Origin: Bacteroidales bacterium
GTDB lineage: Bacteria; Bacteroidota; Bacteroidia; Bacteroidales; UBA7960
Assembly: GCA_003557765.1 (NCBI GenBank)
Contig: PWNO01000276.1
Span: 1-16,393 of the forward strand
Length of the DNA: 16,393 nt
Direction: 5' to 3'
Shown one piece after another: positions 16,025 through 16,393 of this stretch. Position numbers and translations under genes: made by a program. Position 1 is the stretch's first letter. Each line of letters starts with the position of its first letter. The notes under the pieces are model-generated. The model was not told the DNA's origin. It saw only the letters and a list, made by a program, of their open reading frames with translations, and searched no databases.

Positions 16025-16056
16025 TAAAAAAAATTTGTGTTTTTTTCGGGATGGTG

Positions 16057-16086
16057 TTTGCGTAAGCAAAAAATGTATTATCTTTG
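16057..16086 (+). promoter_or_regulatory. rRNA operon promoter
   Basis: A -33 TTTG (16057-16060) and a -7 TATCTTTG (16079-16086) are 18 bases apart, and the -7 box is followed by CAC. An A/T-rich tract of about 22 bases lies upstream. This is a near-consensus Bacteroidetes promoter, as expected for rRNA, starting transcription near 16093. Confidence 0.75.
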
Positions 16087-16133
16087 CACTCCCTGTTCGG
16101 GAAAAATGTATTCTCGGGCAGGTGAACGGAAAC

Positions 16134-16142
16134 GATCTTTGA
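16134..16142 (+). promoter_or_regulatory. boxA-like site in the rRNA leader
   Basis: GATCTTTGA stands about 140 bases before the 16S gene. It resembles the (N)TCTTT-type boxA element that recruits antitermination factors in rRNA leaders. The call rests on position and sequence only. Confidence 0.4.
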
Positions 16143-16180
16143 GGGACTGGGAGACCAAAAATATTGACAGAAAGCAGACC

Positions 16181-16208
16181 CGTCAGTTGGCTTTGAGCCA
16201 AATTGACG
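16181..16208 (+). other. Hairpin in the rRNA leader
   Basis: CGTCA (16181-16185) pairs with TGACG (16204-16208), and TTGGCT (16187-16192) with AGCCAA (16196-16201) around a TTG loop. The two helices are separated by a small G/AT internal loop. It could guide leader folding or precursor processing of 16S rRNA. Confidence 0.5.
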
Positions 16209-16275
16209 AATTAATAACGAAGGCGTAAAGTAATGAGAGTCGGGACAGCATTAGAAGTTTTATAATTTTTTTTAT

Positions 16276-16393
<118 letters not shown>

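Larger units (their letters stand above)
15898..16275. other. 378-base region: octamer array, then rRNA promoter and leader
   Basis: No protein gene. After about 60 unremarkable GC-richer bases it holds the octamer array (15962-16024), an A/T-rich tract (16025-16046) like an upstream activating element, the rRNA promoter (16057-16086), and a leader with a boxA-like site and a long hairpin before the 16S gene. I see no clear terminator for moxR. Confidence 0.7.

Overview
The window looks chromosomal and comes from a Bacteroidetes bacterium, most likely a Bacteroidales/Marinilabiliales-type lineage. The evidence is the Bacteroidetes-style 5' end of a 16S rRNA gene at the right edge, -7 boxes of the TAnnTTTG type, an OstA-like protein of the Bacteroidetes kind, a ComEA-like protein with the Bacteroidetes N-terminus, and the gene order guaB / parvulin foldases / surA / moxR. 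I cannot name the genus.

Layout: (1) 1-220, minus strand, N-terminus of a ComEA-like helix-hairpin-helix protein, divergent from (2) two sodium-coupled amino-acid transporters, NSS type (404-1846) and AGCS type (1968-3680). (3) An OstA/LptA-like envelope protein (3909-5411) behind a striking 16-bp-stem inverted repeat that overlaps its promoter. (4) A pair of M16 peptidases, one with the zinc motif (5883-7130) and one without (7557-8858), presumably partners. They are separated and preceded by unusually long, repeat-rich gaps. (5) guaB (9231-10700), then a tight envelope-foldase cluster: a two-parvulin-domain PPIase, a SurA-N-like lipoprotein and SurA. (6) A MoxR AAA+ ATPase, an octamer tandem array, then the promoter, leader and first 118 bases of a 16S rRNA gene.

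Together the protein genes cover amino-acid uptake, outer-membrane/LPS biogenesis, folding of exported proteins and protein turnover, plus GTP synthesis. None of these is exotic. The most unusual material is between the genes. A 99-bp repeat occurs in opposite orientations at 5537-5635 and 14749-14847 (76/99 identical without gaps, my hand count), with a 5'-truncated third copy at 7203-7246. It has a conserved internal stem and, at surA, supplies the stop codon. The same gaps also hold palindromic REP-like hairpins and a probable regulator remnant. I found no CRISPR array, no intact insertion sequence, no tRNA and no recognisable defence system.
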